Assembly: GCA_019802505.1 (NCBI GenBank)
Contig: JAFMOC010000021.1
Coordinates: forward strand, 6,370,501 to 6,434,500
Length of the DNA stretch: 64,000 bases
Reading direction: 5' to 3'
Origin: Corydoras sp. C115
Taxonomy: Eukaryota > Chordata > Actinopteri > Siluriformes > Callichthyidae
The position numbers and the translations under genes were made by a program. Of this stretch, positions 1-11,977 are shown piece by piece. The notes under the pieces are model-generated. The model was not told the origin of the DNA, made no database searches, and was given only the letters and a program-made list of their open reading frames with translations. Numbering within the stretch: position 1 is the first letter of the stretch; each line of letters starts with the position of its first letter.

Positions 1-263
1 CCGTGTCTGCGTGGGTTTCCTCCGGGTTCTCCGGTTTCCTCCCACAGTCCAAAAACATGGATCAAGTCAACTGAATTCTCAAAATTGCCCCATATAGAGT
101 GTGTCTGTGTGAGTGAGTGTGTACCCAGCGATGGATTGGCGCCCTGTCCTGGGTCTATCTGCCCAGCGCCCGAGACGTTCTCCCCTGGATGGGCATGGGG
201 AACCCCACCGCGACCCTAATAGAGGATAAAGCGGGAGATAATGAATGAATGAATGAATGAATG
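1..263 (+). repeat. SINE-A, cut by window edge
   Basis: Core and 3' part of SINE-A with the motif gtttcctcccacagtcc and an (ATGA)n tail ending near 263. The tRNA-like head lies outside the window. Confidence 0.9.
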
Positions 264-281
264 TTTAATATACTATATATA

Positions 282-625
282 GGCGGCACGGTGGCTTAGT
301 GGTTAGCACGTTCTCCTCTCAGCGCTAGGGATTCCCGGTTCGAATCCCAATCTGGGTGGAGTTTCCATGTTCTCCCCGTGTCTGCGTGGGTTTCCTCCGG
401 GTTCTCCGGTTTCCTCCCACAGTCCAAAAACATGGATCAAGTCAATTGAATTCTCAAAATTGCCCCATATAGAGTGTGTTTGTGTGAGTGAGTGTGTGCC
501 CAGTGATGGATTAGCGCCCTGTCCTGGGTCTATCTGCCCAGCACCCAAGACGTTCTCCCCTGGATGGGCATGGGGAACCCCACCGCGACCCTAATAGAGG
601 ATAAAGCGGGAGATAATGAATGAAA
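282..625 (+). repeat. SINE-A, full length
   Basis: Complete copy: ggcggcacggtggcttag head with A box tggcttagtgg and B box ggttcgaatcc, V-SINE-like core and short ATGA tail. A likely target-site duplication is atactatatata on the left and atactgtatata on the right. Confidence 0.92.
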
Positions 626-1711
626 GGAATACTGTATATATAATATGCACAACCCAGAGCAGTCGATAGCAAATGAGATTTTAATAAGCAATTTATTTTA
701 ACTAGATAAATTCAGCAATTCAGCAGATGTTCTATGTAATGTAGCTTTAAATTTATGTCATTATTTCATAAAAATGGAGGCTGGTAAGTCGAGTCTGGTG
801 TAATTCTTTTAGTGAGAAGTTTTTGATTGTAACTCAGTATCATGGCCTCATTTCACATTTGTTAAAAGAGTCTGCTTTTCAGACAGACTGCATACTGAGG
901 CCAAGCAGCAATTCAATATAATGACTTTCCCGTTTTTATTCCTGAGATTGGGCTGAGAAGGTTCTATTGAGCTGCACTCCAACTTCATCTTAAAAAACAG
1001 GTTGGATTTCATTACAGGAGAACCTAACACACATGCAGCCCACGCTAATAATCCGCCTACAAAATGACACAATAGGCTTCTGACATGGTCCAGGTTAGCA
1101 ATTCAGGCTTAAAAATAGTGCTGGAGCTTCGAGTGTTCAACGACTCTCCTAACATCCCATAATATACACAGCTGTTTCTACTGTTCCCGCCGCTGAAAGG
1201 AGAAGTCATTCTCTCATCCAGCTCGGTGTGAGACGCTCTGTGTGCTGATTCTCTCTGCAGCTGAAGTGAGTAATTACAAAAAGGGTTAGGCTTAATTAAG
1301 GCATTTGGTGTACTCAACATTACCAACACGGAACCTTAAGCTGAAGACTTTACTCACGAAAAGTTTTTGCCTCGAAGAGATAAAAAAGAAAGAAGGAACA
1401 AAATGAACTGAATCACAAAAAGCTGAAAAATAAGATGTTCCTGGGGTTAGTAACTCTTCACAAAGTGGCAGTTTGTTAGCTCACTTTCTCCGAACGCAAT
1501 TATGCCTCCTTTGTTTGGATTTAAATACGCGAGAACATCAGAGCCTCCGACGGGTTTTAATCTGTTCTGGCTAAGATTATAGTGATATGGAGGTTAACAA
1601 CAGAAACAGATGTGTCAAGCTAAAATAGGCTGCTCTGGAAAACCTGACAATAATATGATTTTAAAACGGGTACTTTCTGTTCTTAAATATGATTGGCTGA
1701 ATCATTTGTAG
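626..1711. other. unassigned intronic sequence
   Basis: AT-rich, no recognised repeat, no exon-like ORF with splice sites. Short ORFs on the minus strand resemble nothing known to me. Confidence 0.5.
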
Positions 1712-2365
1712 GGCGGCACGGTGGCTTAGTGGTTAACACGTTCGCCTCTCAGCGCTAGGGATTCCCGAGTCGAATCCCCATCTGGGTGGAGTTTCCATGT
1801 TCTCCCCGTGTCCGCGTGGGTTTCCTTCGGGTTTTCCGGTTTCCTCCCACAGTCCAAAAGCATGGATCAAGTTAATTGATTTCTCCAAATTGCCCCATAT
1901 AGAGTGTGCTTGAGTGTGTGCCCAGCGTGGAGTGCCCTGTCCTGGGTCTATCTGCCCAGCGCCCGAGATGTTCTCCCCTGGATGGGCATGGGGAACCCCA
2001 CCGCGCCCTAATGTAAAGCGGGGGAATCTATGAATGAATCGTTTGTAAGGCGGCCTGAGATGGTTTCTCCCCTGGATTCCCGAGTCGAATCCCCATGGGG
2101 AGTTTCCATGTTCTCCCTGTGTCCGCGTGGGTTTCCTCCGGGTTCTCCGCTCCCACAGTCCAGACCATGGATAATAATTGAGTTCTCCAAATTGCCCCAT
2201 ATAGAGTGTGCTTGAGTGAGTGAGTGTGTGCGATGGATTGGCGCCCTGTCCTGGGTCTATCTGCCCAGCACCTAAGACGTTCTCCCCTGGATGGGCATGG
2301 GGAATCACACCGCGACCTGAATAGAGGATAAAGCGGGAGATAATGAATGAATGAATGAATGAATC
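1712..2365 (+). repeat. tandem pair of SINE-A copies with target duplication as spacer
   Basis: Copy 1 covers about 1712-2034 and copy 2 about 2049-2355. The flanks and spacer carry the same short sequence three times: aatcatttgt before copy 1, aatcgtttgt between the copies and aatcgtttgt after copy 2. Copy 2 has internal deletions in its head and core. The pattern TSD-SINE-TSD-SINE-TSD fits unequal exchange after one insertion. Confidence 0.85.
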
Positions 2366-2572
2366 GTTTGTCCAGTCGTGACATTAATGACAATAATGCA
2401 CACCTCTGATGGCTTCACATTCGTATCAATGCGTGACATACATATTTTCCCGATGTTTTTTATAAACTGTTTCCAGTAATTTGGCCACTAAATGGCACTA
2501 GACTAGATTACGTCACTTAAGAGCAGTTTATTAATGATTTTGCTTTCAATAAACACATTGCATGGCAGCACG

Positions 2573-2909
2573 GTGGCTTAGTGGTTAGAACGTTCGCCTC
2601 TCAGCGCTAGGGATTCCCGGTTCGAATTCCCATCTGGGTGGAGTTTCCATGTTCTCCCTGTGTCCGCGTGGGTTTCCTCCGGGTTCACGGTTTCCTCCCA
2701 CAGTCCAAAAACATGGATCAAGTCAATTGAGTTCTCCAAATTGCCCCATATAGAGTGTGTTTGTGTGAGTGTGTGCCCAGCAATAGATTGGCGCCCTGTC
2801 CTGGGTGTATCTGCCCAGCGCCCGAGACGTTCTCCCCAGGATGGGCATGGGGAACCCCACCGCGACCCTAATAGAGGATAAAGCGGAAGATAATGAATGA
2901 ATGAATGAA
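2573..2909 (+). repeat. SINE-A, near full length
   Basis: Head begins ggcagcacggtgg, with A and B boxes, core and (ATGA) tail. Flanks aaacacattg and aaacacttgg may be the target duplication. Confidence 0.88.
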
Positions 2910-3605
2910 AACACTTGGTTGACTTGTTTTTTTATATAGTGAGTTTGTAAGCACTTTAAAAAAGCAATCAGGCCCGCGACGTTGCGCATTATTATAAATT
3001 GTGTGTAACTGAACTCGTAATAACACCTTCTTCCCGTGATTTATTCACAATAATTCAGGCCCTCTTGTGCCTTCTTGATTTATTAAAACTACTTTAAAAA
3101 ACTTTTAATGAATGTTAATCATTCCGTATGGTGAAAAGTGGGCTTCCACAAAGTAAATGTTCTTTATCCGTAATTCAGACATTACATTAGGATTTAATTA
3201 ACAGCCACACAATTAACATCCACGGTATTAATAGATGAAAGTCTGTGTGGTAATGACACTCACTACTCATTGGCAGCAGCTCCATTATAGCTACATGCAC
3301 TTAGAAGGGGCAAGTTCCTAATAAAACATTTTTGGCAGGCATTTCTAATTGACTACGCAATTAAATTTCAAGTGTCGGCAAATAATTAAAAAGTGATGAC
3401 ATTTGTGTTGCACTTTCAATCTGCTCACATGGAATTAAAGGTCATGCTATTGAACACAGGGCACGGCATCGTTCTGTGTTAGTATGCAAACTACTAGTTT
3501 GATATAATTTGTATTTTCACAATTTTACTTTGAATTTTCATGAATAATGATAAGATACAGTTAATATGCAACGTACCTAGTTATATATTCTGATTACAAC
3601 ATCAT
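2910..3605. other. intronic sequence partly duplicated near 5.2-6.0 kb
   Basis: Bases about 2926-2975 recur almost unchanged at about 5222-5271, and the stretch near 3005-3055 resembles about 5950-6000. After 3060 I see no recognised feature. Confidence 0.5.
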
Positions 3606-3611
3606 ATATGC

Positions 3612-3712
3612 TAAATTCATTCATTATCTTCTGCTTTATCCTATATTAGGGTCGCAGTGGGGTTCCCCATGCCCATCCAGGGGAGAACGTCTCGGGCGCT
3701 GGGCAGATACAC
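3612..3712 (-). repeat. SINE-A 3' fragment
   Basis: Only the tail and 3' quarter in reverse orientation, stopping in the gggcagatacac region, where it joins the segment 3713-3803. Confidence 0.8.
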
Positions 3713-3803
3713 AAATCTATCTCTAGGTCTTATACAGTCAACCAAGTGTTTTCATTTCCCTTAAAATTGATCTGCACAGTTCTGCTAACTAATACATATT
3801 CCA
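3713..3803. repeat. segment duplicated at 6831-7262, uninterrupted here
   Basis: Begins aaatctatctctaggtct and ends ctaatacatatt. The same sequence occurs at 6831-7262, where two SINE-A pieces interrupt it. Here it lies between two SINE-A pieces inside a block flanked by atatgctaaattcattca on both sides. Confidence 0.75.
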
Positions 3804-4089
3804 TCCATCCATTATTTTCTGCTTTATCCTCTATGAGGGTTAGGGGGGGGTTGTTCCTCCTGCCCATCCAGGGGAGAAACGTTCGGGCGCTGGGCAGATA
3901 CACCCAGGACAGGGCGCCAATCCATCGCTGGGCACACACTCACTCACACAGACACGCACGCATACACACTCTATATGGGCAATTTGGAGAACTCAATTGA
4001 CTTGATCCATGTTTTTGGACTGTGGGAGGAAACCGGAGAACCCGGAGGAAACCCACGCAGACACGGGAAGAACATGGAAACTCCACCGA
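3804..4089 (-). repeat. SINE-A, head-truncated
   Basis: Reverse copy with an ATGG-type tail; the tRNA-like head is missing. The 18-base sequence atatgctaaattcattca follows it and also precedes the fragment at 3612, so the whole 3.6-4.1 kb block may have inserted as one unit. Confidence 0.85.
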
Positions 4090-4105
4090 GATATGCTAAA
4101 TTCAT

Positions 4106-4831
4106 TCAGTAATTTCATAGTAATCCATCTTTTTGTAAATTTCAAATGCAACCTACACTTAGAAACAATATGTCCTACTAATGTTCTTATTTTAGATAAA
4201 GCAGGATGTGGCATCATTTGCTTATAGATTATTTAAGTGCTCTACAGCCAGCCTCATAATTGAGAGTAAGTATCTTTTGCTCACAGGTTTATCAGCTTGT
4301 ATGATTCATGTAATAAAGCCCAACAATTATATAAATTTGACTAAAAGCCCATCTAGAGGTTTCTGTGGCTGTTTGTGGTGTTTAATGATAGCGCTGGATG
4401 ATGTCAGGGATCAACAACAAACCTAATAAAACATGTTCCTATACTAAAAATAAACCAATTGATGAGCCAAAGACTGTTTTTCACAACCGCAAACACAACA
4501 AAGCTACAGAGAAACATCTGAGGCTCGCAGTTTTGGAAAGGTATTGACCATGCATACTAATCCCTTTCATTATGAAATGACAGATGACCTTGATTGGGTG
4601 TTGGTGCAGCCAACTCTGGAACCAGATATGTTCCAATTTCATCGAATATTTTCTGGATGGCGTATCCTTGTTTTGCACTTCGCAAAAGAAGAGCGACTTG
4701 TGATTACCACCCCTATATTAGCTTCATCTGTTTGTCTGTGTGTCTGGTAAAAAGAAACTTTGCACAGCTGTGAAAAAACACATGAAAAATGACCAATTAA
4801 TTAACTAATTACTGGTAATTCATTTTGTTTT
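4106..4831. other. unassigned intronic sequence
   Basis: AT-rich, no repeat family or coding exon recognised. Confidence 0.5.
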
Positions 4832-5201
4832 GGGCAGCACGGTGGCTTAGTGGTTAGCACGTTCGCTTCTCAGCACTAGGGATTCCCGCTTCGAATCCCC
4901 ATCTGGGTGGAGTTTTCATGTTCTCCCCGTGTCCGCGTGGGTTTCCTCCGGGTTTTCCCGTTTCCTCCCACAGTCCAAAAACATGGATCAAGTCAATTGA
5001 GTTCTCCAAAATTACCCCATATAGAGTGTGTATGTGTGCGTGTCTGTGTGAGTGTGTGCCCAGCGATAGATTGGTGCCCTGTCCTGGGTGTGTCTGCCCA
5101 GCGCCCGAAACGTTCTCCCCTGGATGGGCATGGGGAACCCCCCCCCCCCCCGCGACCCTAATAGAGAATAAAGAGGAAGATGAATGAATGAATGAATGAA
5201 T
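4832..5201 (+). repeat. SINE-A, full length
   Basis: Complete plus-strand copy with a run of twelve or so C near 5138 and an (ATGA)n tail. A loose tail fragment of another copy lies at about 5272-5303. Confidence 0.9.
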
Positions 5202-5462
5202 AAACACATTCATGAATCAAACCTTGTTTTTTTATATAGTGAGTTTGTAAGCACTTTAAAAAAGCAATCAGAAAGCGGAAGATGATGAATGAATGAATGA
5301 ATGGATTGACGATTTCTTGTCTTTCTGGATTTCTGACTATGCGGTTGGGTAATGCCCTCATCTTTTACCATACCAGGCAGGTGATAAAAAACCAAAGAGA
5401 GAGGAAATAGTTACACATCTCTGACTGCTACACATTTGTATCAATACATTATTTTAATGTTA

Positions 5463-5810
5463 TTCATTCATTCATTATCTCCCGCTTTATCCTCTATTAG
5501 GGTCGCGGGGGGGTTCCCCATGCCAATCCAGGGAAGAAAGTCTCGGGCGCTGGGCAGATAGACCCAGGACAGGGCGCCAATCCATCACTGGGCACACACT
5601 CACTCACACAGACACACTCTATATGGGGCAATTTTTGAGAATTCAATTGACTTGATCCATGTTTTTGGACTGTGGGAGGAAACCGGAGAACCCGGAGGAA
5701 ACCCACGCAAACACGGCGAGAACATGGAAACTCCACCCAGATGGGGATTCGAACCGGGAATCCCTAGTGCTGAGAGGCGAACGTGCTAACGACTAAGCCA
5801 TCGTGCCGCC
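5463..5810 (-). repeat. SINE-A, full length
   Basis: Starts with the reversed (ATGA) tail and ends with the reversed head gtgccgcc; core and A/B boxes are present. Confidence 0.92.
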
Positions 5811-6830
5811 TTATTTTAAGATGGGCATCCTAGATGGGCATCCTGTTACTCAGTAATCAAATTTAATATAAAATCTTAAAAATGAAGGAAGACCAGTTTA
5901 TTAATGATTTTGGTTTCAATAAAAACATGTTTTTTATAGTTGTTTGCTTGTAATGGCACTCGTGAAGTAATAACACTTTTTCCCATTATTTATTCACAAC
6001 AATGCACATATTATTGGCATTAAACTAACAGAGAGCTTCATGGCTAGAGCAAAATAATAAAGATATGGCAAGACAAACTCAATTAAACTTGAAATATTGT
6101 TGAAATTACATTTTGCAGATGTAATGTACAAAATGGGGTTGTGATTTTGTATGCTTTCCTTGTAAAGTAACCAAATTTTACATGGAACATTGCTAAGCAG
6201 TAATTATATGGATCCATGTTCTGCTCACCAAACCACAAAATGAACAAAACTGCATACCAAGTGCCTGTGCTGACAGAACAAATTATATGATGTGTCTATC
6301 ATAGTGTCAATTTTATGCATGAAGAATTAAAAAAAAAAAACATTCAACAAAAGGTAGCAACATAACAGGTGAGAAGCTGGTACCAAAAACGACATGACAT
6401 AATGACATGGAGGTTCTTTAACTATGCACACAATTACCAAACTATTTCATTAAACTATACCTGGCATTTATAATATAATAAGAAATCCGTTCCACCACAC
6501 TGAAGGGAACAATTAATTTGAATGTCACAAATTCCAAAATATATTTATCACTGACAGAAGCATTAGTAGAGTTTATTACCGCTGTGTTTTAAATGGTGCA
6601 GATAGATATTCTGAAAAATGATCATTGGTATATTATATAAAATATAATATTATCATTTTGACCTTATCATGATTGTGTGTTGTGTTTTGTGAACAGTATG
6701 TTTTTCTGGAAAGATCAAATCCCTCAGTGAGAATGCAGGAAAGGTCTTTTTAAATGAATCTCATATGAAGGTCAGATTTGTGCAGGTGTTGCTGCACAGC
6801 AGAATAATGTACAACCATTCTAGAACCAAG
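5811..6830. other. unassigned intronic sequence
   Basis: Bases about 5888-6000 resemble 2521-3055 (see finding). The remainder is AT-rich with nothing recognised. Confidence 0.5.
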
Positions 6831-7262
6831 CTAAATCTATCTCTAGGTCTTATACAGTCAACCAAGTGTTTTCATTCATTCATTCATTCATTCATTCATT
6901 CATTATCTCCCGCTTTATCCTCTATTAGGGTCGCGGGGGGGGGGGGTTCCCCATGCCCATCCAGGGGAGAAGGTCTCGGGCGCTGGGCAGATACACCCAG
7001 GACAGGGCGCCAATCCATCGCTGGACACACTCACTTACACAGACACGCAAGTGTTTTAATTTCCCTTAATATCGATCTGTACACTATCCAGGGTTGGGGG
7101 GGGTGTTCCCCATGGGGCAATTTAGAGAACTCAATTGACTTCATCCATGTTTTTTTGGACTGTTGGAGGAAACCGGAGAACCCGGAGGAAACCCACGCAG
7201 ACACGGAGAGGTGAACGTGCTAACCACTAATCCACCACCACAGTGCCGCCCACTAATACATA
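6831..7262 (-). repeat. two SINE-A insertions in a duplicated segment
   Basis: The host segment is the same as 3713-3803. A reverse SINE-A 3' half (about 6872-7047) splits it, with aagtgttttcatt before and aagtgttttaatt after as target duplication. A second reverse, internally deleted SINE-A (about 7086-7250) splits it again before cactaatacata. Confidence 0.8.
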
Positions 7263-7289
7263 TTATCCCATCTTATTAATTTCCTCAAT

Positions 7290-7345
7290 CCTCTACAGCC
7301 TCGTAGAGAGGGGAGGTACCCCCTGCCCATCTAGAGAAGAACGTT
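7290..7345 (-). repeat. diverged SINE-A 3' fragment
   Basis: Weak match to the reversed SINE-A 3' region (cctcaatcctctac, then tgcccatctagagaagaac). Confidence 0.5.
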
Positions 7346-7379
7346 TCGAGTGCTGGAGAGAGGGGCCATGCTAATCTTC

Positions 7380-7647
7380 TAGGCACAGTGACTTAGCACA
7401 TTCTCTTCTCAGCACTGTGGATCCAGGTTTAAATCCCAGTCTGAATGGAGTTTCCATGTTCTCCCCATGTCCGTGGGGGTTCCCTCCCAAAAACATGGAT
7501 TCAAGGTCAATTGAAAGCTCAAAATTGATAAATATAGAGTGTGTCTGTGTGAGTGAGTGTGTGCCCAGTGATAGATTGGCGCCCTGGATGGGGAGACCCG
7601 ACCGCGACCCTAGTAGAGGATTAAGCAGAATATAATGAATGAATGAG
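7380..7647 (+). repeat. SINE-A, internally deleted and diverged
   Basis: Diverged head (gcacagtgacttagcac), B-box-like aggtttaaatccc, shortened core and ATGA tail. Confidence 0.8.
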
Positions 7648-8497
7648 CAATTGTTTCAAACTAATTACTTCATTCATTATTTTCTCGTTACTTCTTAAGC
7701 TAAGTCTATGGTGTCTCCATGTTTCCTATTGCATTTTCAATGAAGCACAGGAATAACAGACGCTATCGATCACTCAGTCCTATGCTGACAGTTTTACCAC
7801 GTTTCGAAGATTTAACTATGGTTGGACGGAGTCTCTGTGGCACAATGCATTAGTCAACATAATGCTGTGTCAGAAGTACTCTCAGTAGATTGACCTCGTT
7901 TCGCATTTTATAATGCAAGACAACAACAAAAAATCAATTCAAAGCTGTCATGCAAAAGTGCTAAAGTCATCACCAGGCTCTCTCCTGCTTATCTAAAGGG
8001 CAAATATGACACAAAAACACAGATGATATTCTCTTTTTGCACCTTCGTCCTGTACGTCGGCAACTTTGTACATCCTGAGATGCTAAATGTCACTACGTGG
8101 TAGAGAACAAATCTATCCAGCAAGTCGGCCAAGCCTCTTTAATACGTAAGAGAGAATATGAGAAAATTGTGTATTCACAATGTAGCAGCACTTTGATACC
8201 ATAATGGTACAATTATACTACCTGGCACTTTAGTCTTTTTATTACAGGATTAGATCCATTGCGGAATTATTGTTGGCACAATAGCGCTGTTTCAGAGAGC
8301 TTTTACAGATAATAAAGGTAGGAGTGTTCAACGAAAGTATTCGCTGCAATCCCTGAGGCTTTTGGATGAGTTTTAACGTGCATGTAATCCCTTTATAGTT
8401 TCAGATCTCAGACTGTGATTGGGTTTGATGATTAAATTTAAGGTTTGGTTTGCTCACACTCAGGACGCAATGCTAATATATTACAATGGCATACAAG
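7648..8497. other. unassigned intronic sequence
   Basis: No repeat or exon recognised. Confidence 0.5.
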
Positions 8498-8742
8498 TTC
8501 CATCCATCTTCCGCTTTATCCTCTACTAGGGTCGCGGGGGGGTTCCCCATGCCCATCCAGAGGAGAACGTTTCGGGCGCTGGGCAGATACACCCAGGACA
8601 GGGCGCCAATCCATCGCTGGGCACACACTCACTCACACAGACACACTCTATATGGGACAATTTGGAGAATTCAATTGACCTGGATCCATGTTTTTGGACT
8701 GTGGGAGGAAACCGGAGAACCCGGAGGAAACCACATGGACAC
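8498..8742 (-). repeat. SINE-A, head-truncated
   Basis: Reverse copy with tail and core; it ends near ggaaaccacatggac, so the tRNA-like head is lost. Confidence 0.85.
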
Positions 8743-8808
8743 CGTATAATATTCCAAAATATTTTCTCTTCTTCAAGCTGTTAACTTCTACTTTGATGCT
8801 GATTGTTA

Positions 8809-9115
8809 TTCATTCATTCATTCATTCATTACCTTTCGCTTAATCCTCTACTAGGTTTGATGGGGTGCTTCCCAAGCGAATCCACGGGAAAAATCTAGCA
8901 CTGGGCACACTCACTCACGCAAACACTCTCTATATGGGGCAATTTAGAGCATTCAATTTACCTTGAATCCATGTTTTGGGACTGTGGGAGGAAACCGGAG
9001 AACCCGGAGGAAACCCACGCGGACACGGGGAGAACATGGAAACTCAAGCCAGATTGGGATTCGAAACCGGGATATCCAGAGGTGAACATGCTAAAGACTA
9101 AGCCACGTGCTGCCC
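8809..9115 (-). repeat. SINE-A, diverged
   Basis: Reverse copy with many substitutions and small deletions, probably an older insertion. The reversed head reads gccacgtgctgccc. Confidence 0.82.
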
Positions 9116-9176
9116 TAATCGCATATAATAACATACTAAAATACATTTTACACCTTGCAATGTTTCATTTTACTTT

Positions 9177-10243
9177 CATTCATTCATTATCTTCCGCTTT
9201 ATCCTCTATTAGGGTCGCGGTGGGGTTCCCCATGCCCATCCAGGGGAGAACGTTTTAGGCACTGGGCAGATACACCCAGGACAGGGCGCCAATTTATCGC
9301 TGGGCACACACTCACTCACACAGACACACTCTATATGGGGCAATTTGGAGAATTCAATTGACTTGATCCATGTTTTTGGACTGTGGGAGGAAACCGGAGA
9401 ACCCGGAGGAAACCCACACAGACACGAGGAGAACATGGAAACTCCACCCAGATGGGGATTCGAACCTGGAATCCCTAGTGCTGAGAGGCAAACGTGCTAA
9501 CCACTAAACCACCGTGCCGCCCTTCATTTTATTCATTCATTCATTCATTATCTCCCGCTTTATCCTCTAGTAGGGTCGCGGTGGGGTTCCCCATGCCCAT
9601 CCAGGGGAGAACGTTTTAGGCACTGGGCAGATACACCCAGGACAGGGCGCCAATTTATCGCTGGGCACACACTCACTCACACAGACACACTCTATATGGG
9701 GCAATTTGGAGAATTCAATTGACTTGATCCATGTTTTTGGACTGTGGGAGGAAACCGGAGAACCCGGAGGAAACCCACACAGACACGAGGAGAACATGGA
9801 AACTCCACCCAGATGGGGATTCGAACCTGGAATCCCTAGTGCTGAGAGGCAAACGTGCTAACCACTAAACCACCGTGCCGCCCTTCATTTTATTCATTCA
9901 TTCATTCATTATCTCCCGCTTTATCCTCTAGTAGGGTCGCGGTGGGGTTCCCCATGCCCATCCAGGGGAGAATGTTTTGGGCGCCGGGCAGATAGACCCA
10001 GGACAGGGCGCCAATCCATCGCTGGGCACACACTCACTCACACAGACACACTCTATATGGGGCAATTTGGAGAACTCAATTGACTTGATCCATGTTTTTG
10101 GACTGTGGGAGGAAACCGGAGAACCCGGAGGAAACCCACACAGACACGGGGAGAACATGGAAACTCCACCCAGATGGGGATTCGAACCGGGTATCCCTAG
10201 TCCTGAGAGGCGAACGTGCTAACCACTAAGCCACCGTGCCACC
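9177..10243 (-). repeat. tandem array of three SINE-A copies, period about 361 bp
   Basis: Copies at about 9177-9522, 9532-9883 and 9893-10243, all reversed and separated by cttcatttta. The outer flanks ttcattttacttt (left and right) are the original target duplication. By eye copies 1 and 2 agree over more than 300 bases from the tail-proximal part to the head, including shared private variants (ttttaggcactggg, caatttatcgc). Copy 3 is closer to the family consensus. Confidence 0.92.
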
Positions 10244-10854
10244 CTTCATTTTACTTTATTATTAAATGGACCAAAATTTTAGTGCGCAAACACAGTTTAA
10301 GGTGTAATGCTACACTGGCGGTGGCAGATGATAAGATTTTATTGCACTGGATTCCCTTTAACACCCTGTTAGGTAGGTGAGCTGAGCTGAATGCATGTTA
10401 ATGCAGGCCATGTAGGCAATCTAGTGCTGGAGAGCAGAGGGGTAACGGAGCACAAAGCCTACCTCAGTGCCCTTCACTAACACTCTCATTAACATATCCC
10501 GCTTCAACTGCCTCAGCGCCATAAATCATACTCCTCTTCTCCACATGCCGAATGCATAAATAGTGCCATTCATGGAGTGAGCGAGGGAGTGAGTGTGAAT
10601 AGAGAGAGAAAGAGGGAGAAGTAAGAGAAGGACAGAGTTAAAACGGCATAATCGACATCATTTTCATTCGTATAGTACAATACCATGTACACGAAAAAAT
10701 CCTTTCCGTCTTTTATTCTACAGACGATTCGGTGCAAACCTGAGCAACGGTGAGTCAATAGTGACAGACGGGCATTTTTCTTATTTGTGTTCATTTTCTA
10801 CACAATCGTTTGCTGGAATAATGGTCCATACATTTTTTGCAATACTTGGTTTTC
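10244..10854. other. unassigned intronic sequence
   Basis: No repeat family recognised; purine-rich stretch near 10575-10630. Confidence 0.5.
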
Positions 10855-11198
10855 ATTCATTCATTATCTTCCGCTTTATCCTCTATTAGGGTCGCGGTGG
10901 GGTTCCCCATGCCCATCCAGGGGAGAACGTCTCGGGCTCTGGGCAGATAGACCCAGGACAGGGCGCCAATCCATCACTGGGCACACACTTACTCACACAG
11001 ACACACTCTATATGGGGCAATTTTGAGAATTCAATTGACTTGATCCATGTTTTTGGACTGTGGAAGGAAACCGGAGAACCCGGAGGAAACCCACGCAGAG
11101 ACAGGGAGAACATGGAAACTCCACCCAGATGGGGATTTGAACCGGGAATCCCTAGTGCTGAGAGGAGAACATGCTAACCACTAAGCCACTGTGCCGCC
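10855..11198 (-). repeat. SINE-A, full length
   Basis: Reverse complete copy with a clear target duplication tacttggtttt on each side. Confidence 0.93.
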
Positions 11199-11223
11199 TA
11201 CTTGGTTTTCCTCATTTTTTATG

Positions 11224-11283
11224 AAGATAAGATAAGATAGACCTTTATTTGTTCCACAATGGGGAAATTCACAAGACAATTAA
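11224..11283 (-). repeat. probable non-LTR retrotransposon 3' end
   Basis: Contains gataagataagata followed by acctttatttgttccacaa and a gggaaattcac motif, the reversed 3' terminus seen in many fish non-LTR elements. Confidence 0.55.
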
Positions 11284-11302
11284 AGAATATATATGGTTGT
11301 GG

Positions 11303-11977
11303 GGCGGCACTGTGGTTTAGTGGTTAGCACGTTCTCCTCTCAGCGCTAGGGATTCCTGGTTTGAATCCCCATCTGTGTGGAGTTTCCATGTTCTCCCTTT
11401 GTTTGCGTGGGTTTCCTCCGGGTTCTCCGGTTTACTCCCACAGTCCAAAAACATGGATGAAGGTCAATTGAATTCTCCAAATTGCCCCATATAGTGTGTG
11501 TCCGTGTGAGTGAGTGTGTGCCCAGCGATGGATTGGCGCCCTGTCCTGGGTGTATCTGCCCAGCGCCTGAGACGTTCTCCCCTGGATGGGCATGGGGAAC
11601 CCCACCGCGACCCTAATAGAGGATAAAGCGGTTGGCTTAGCACGTTCGCCTCTCAGCGCTAGGGATTCCCGGTTCGAGTCCCCATCTGGGTGGAGTTTCC
11701 ATGTTCTTCCTTTGTTTGCGTGGGTTTCCTCCGGGTTCTCCGGTTTCCTCCCACAGTCCAAAAACATGGATCAATTGAATTCTCCAAATTGCCCCATATA
11801 GAGTACGTTTGTGTGTTTTTGTCTTTGTGAGTGAGTGTGTGCCCAGCAATATTTTGCCGCCCTGTCTCTGGGTGTGCCCAGTGCCCAAAACGTTCTCCCC
11901 TGGATGGGCATGACGAACCCCATCCATGGGCATGGGCAACCCAAGTAGAGAATAATGCGGAAGATAATGGATGGATA
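11303..11977 (+). repeat. head-to-tail fused pair of SINE-A copies
   Basis: Copy 1 runs 11303-11631 and stops at gaggataaagcgg without a tail. It is fused directly to copy 2, whose first bases are lost (starts ttggcttagcacg). Copy 2 ends with an ATGG tail near 11977. Confidence 0.88.

Noticed and set aside
303..548. Recurring 70-120 codon frames with FSPCLRGFPPGSPVSSHSPK or its reverse-strand partner
   Set aside because: All lie within SINE-A copies, on both strands; SINE-A is a tRNA-derived noncoding family, so these are not genes.
9177..10243. CRISPR-like regular repeats
   Set aside because: The units are SINEs of about 350 bases with short spacers in a vertebrate genome; nothing like a CRISPR array.
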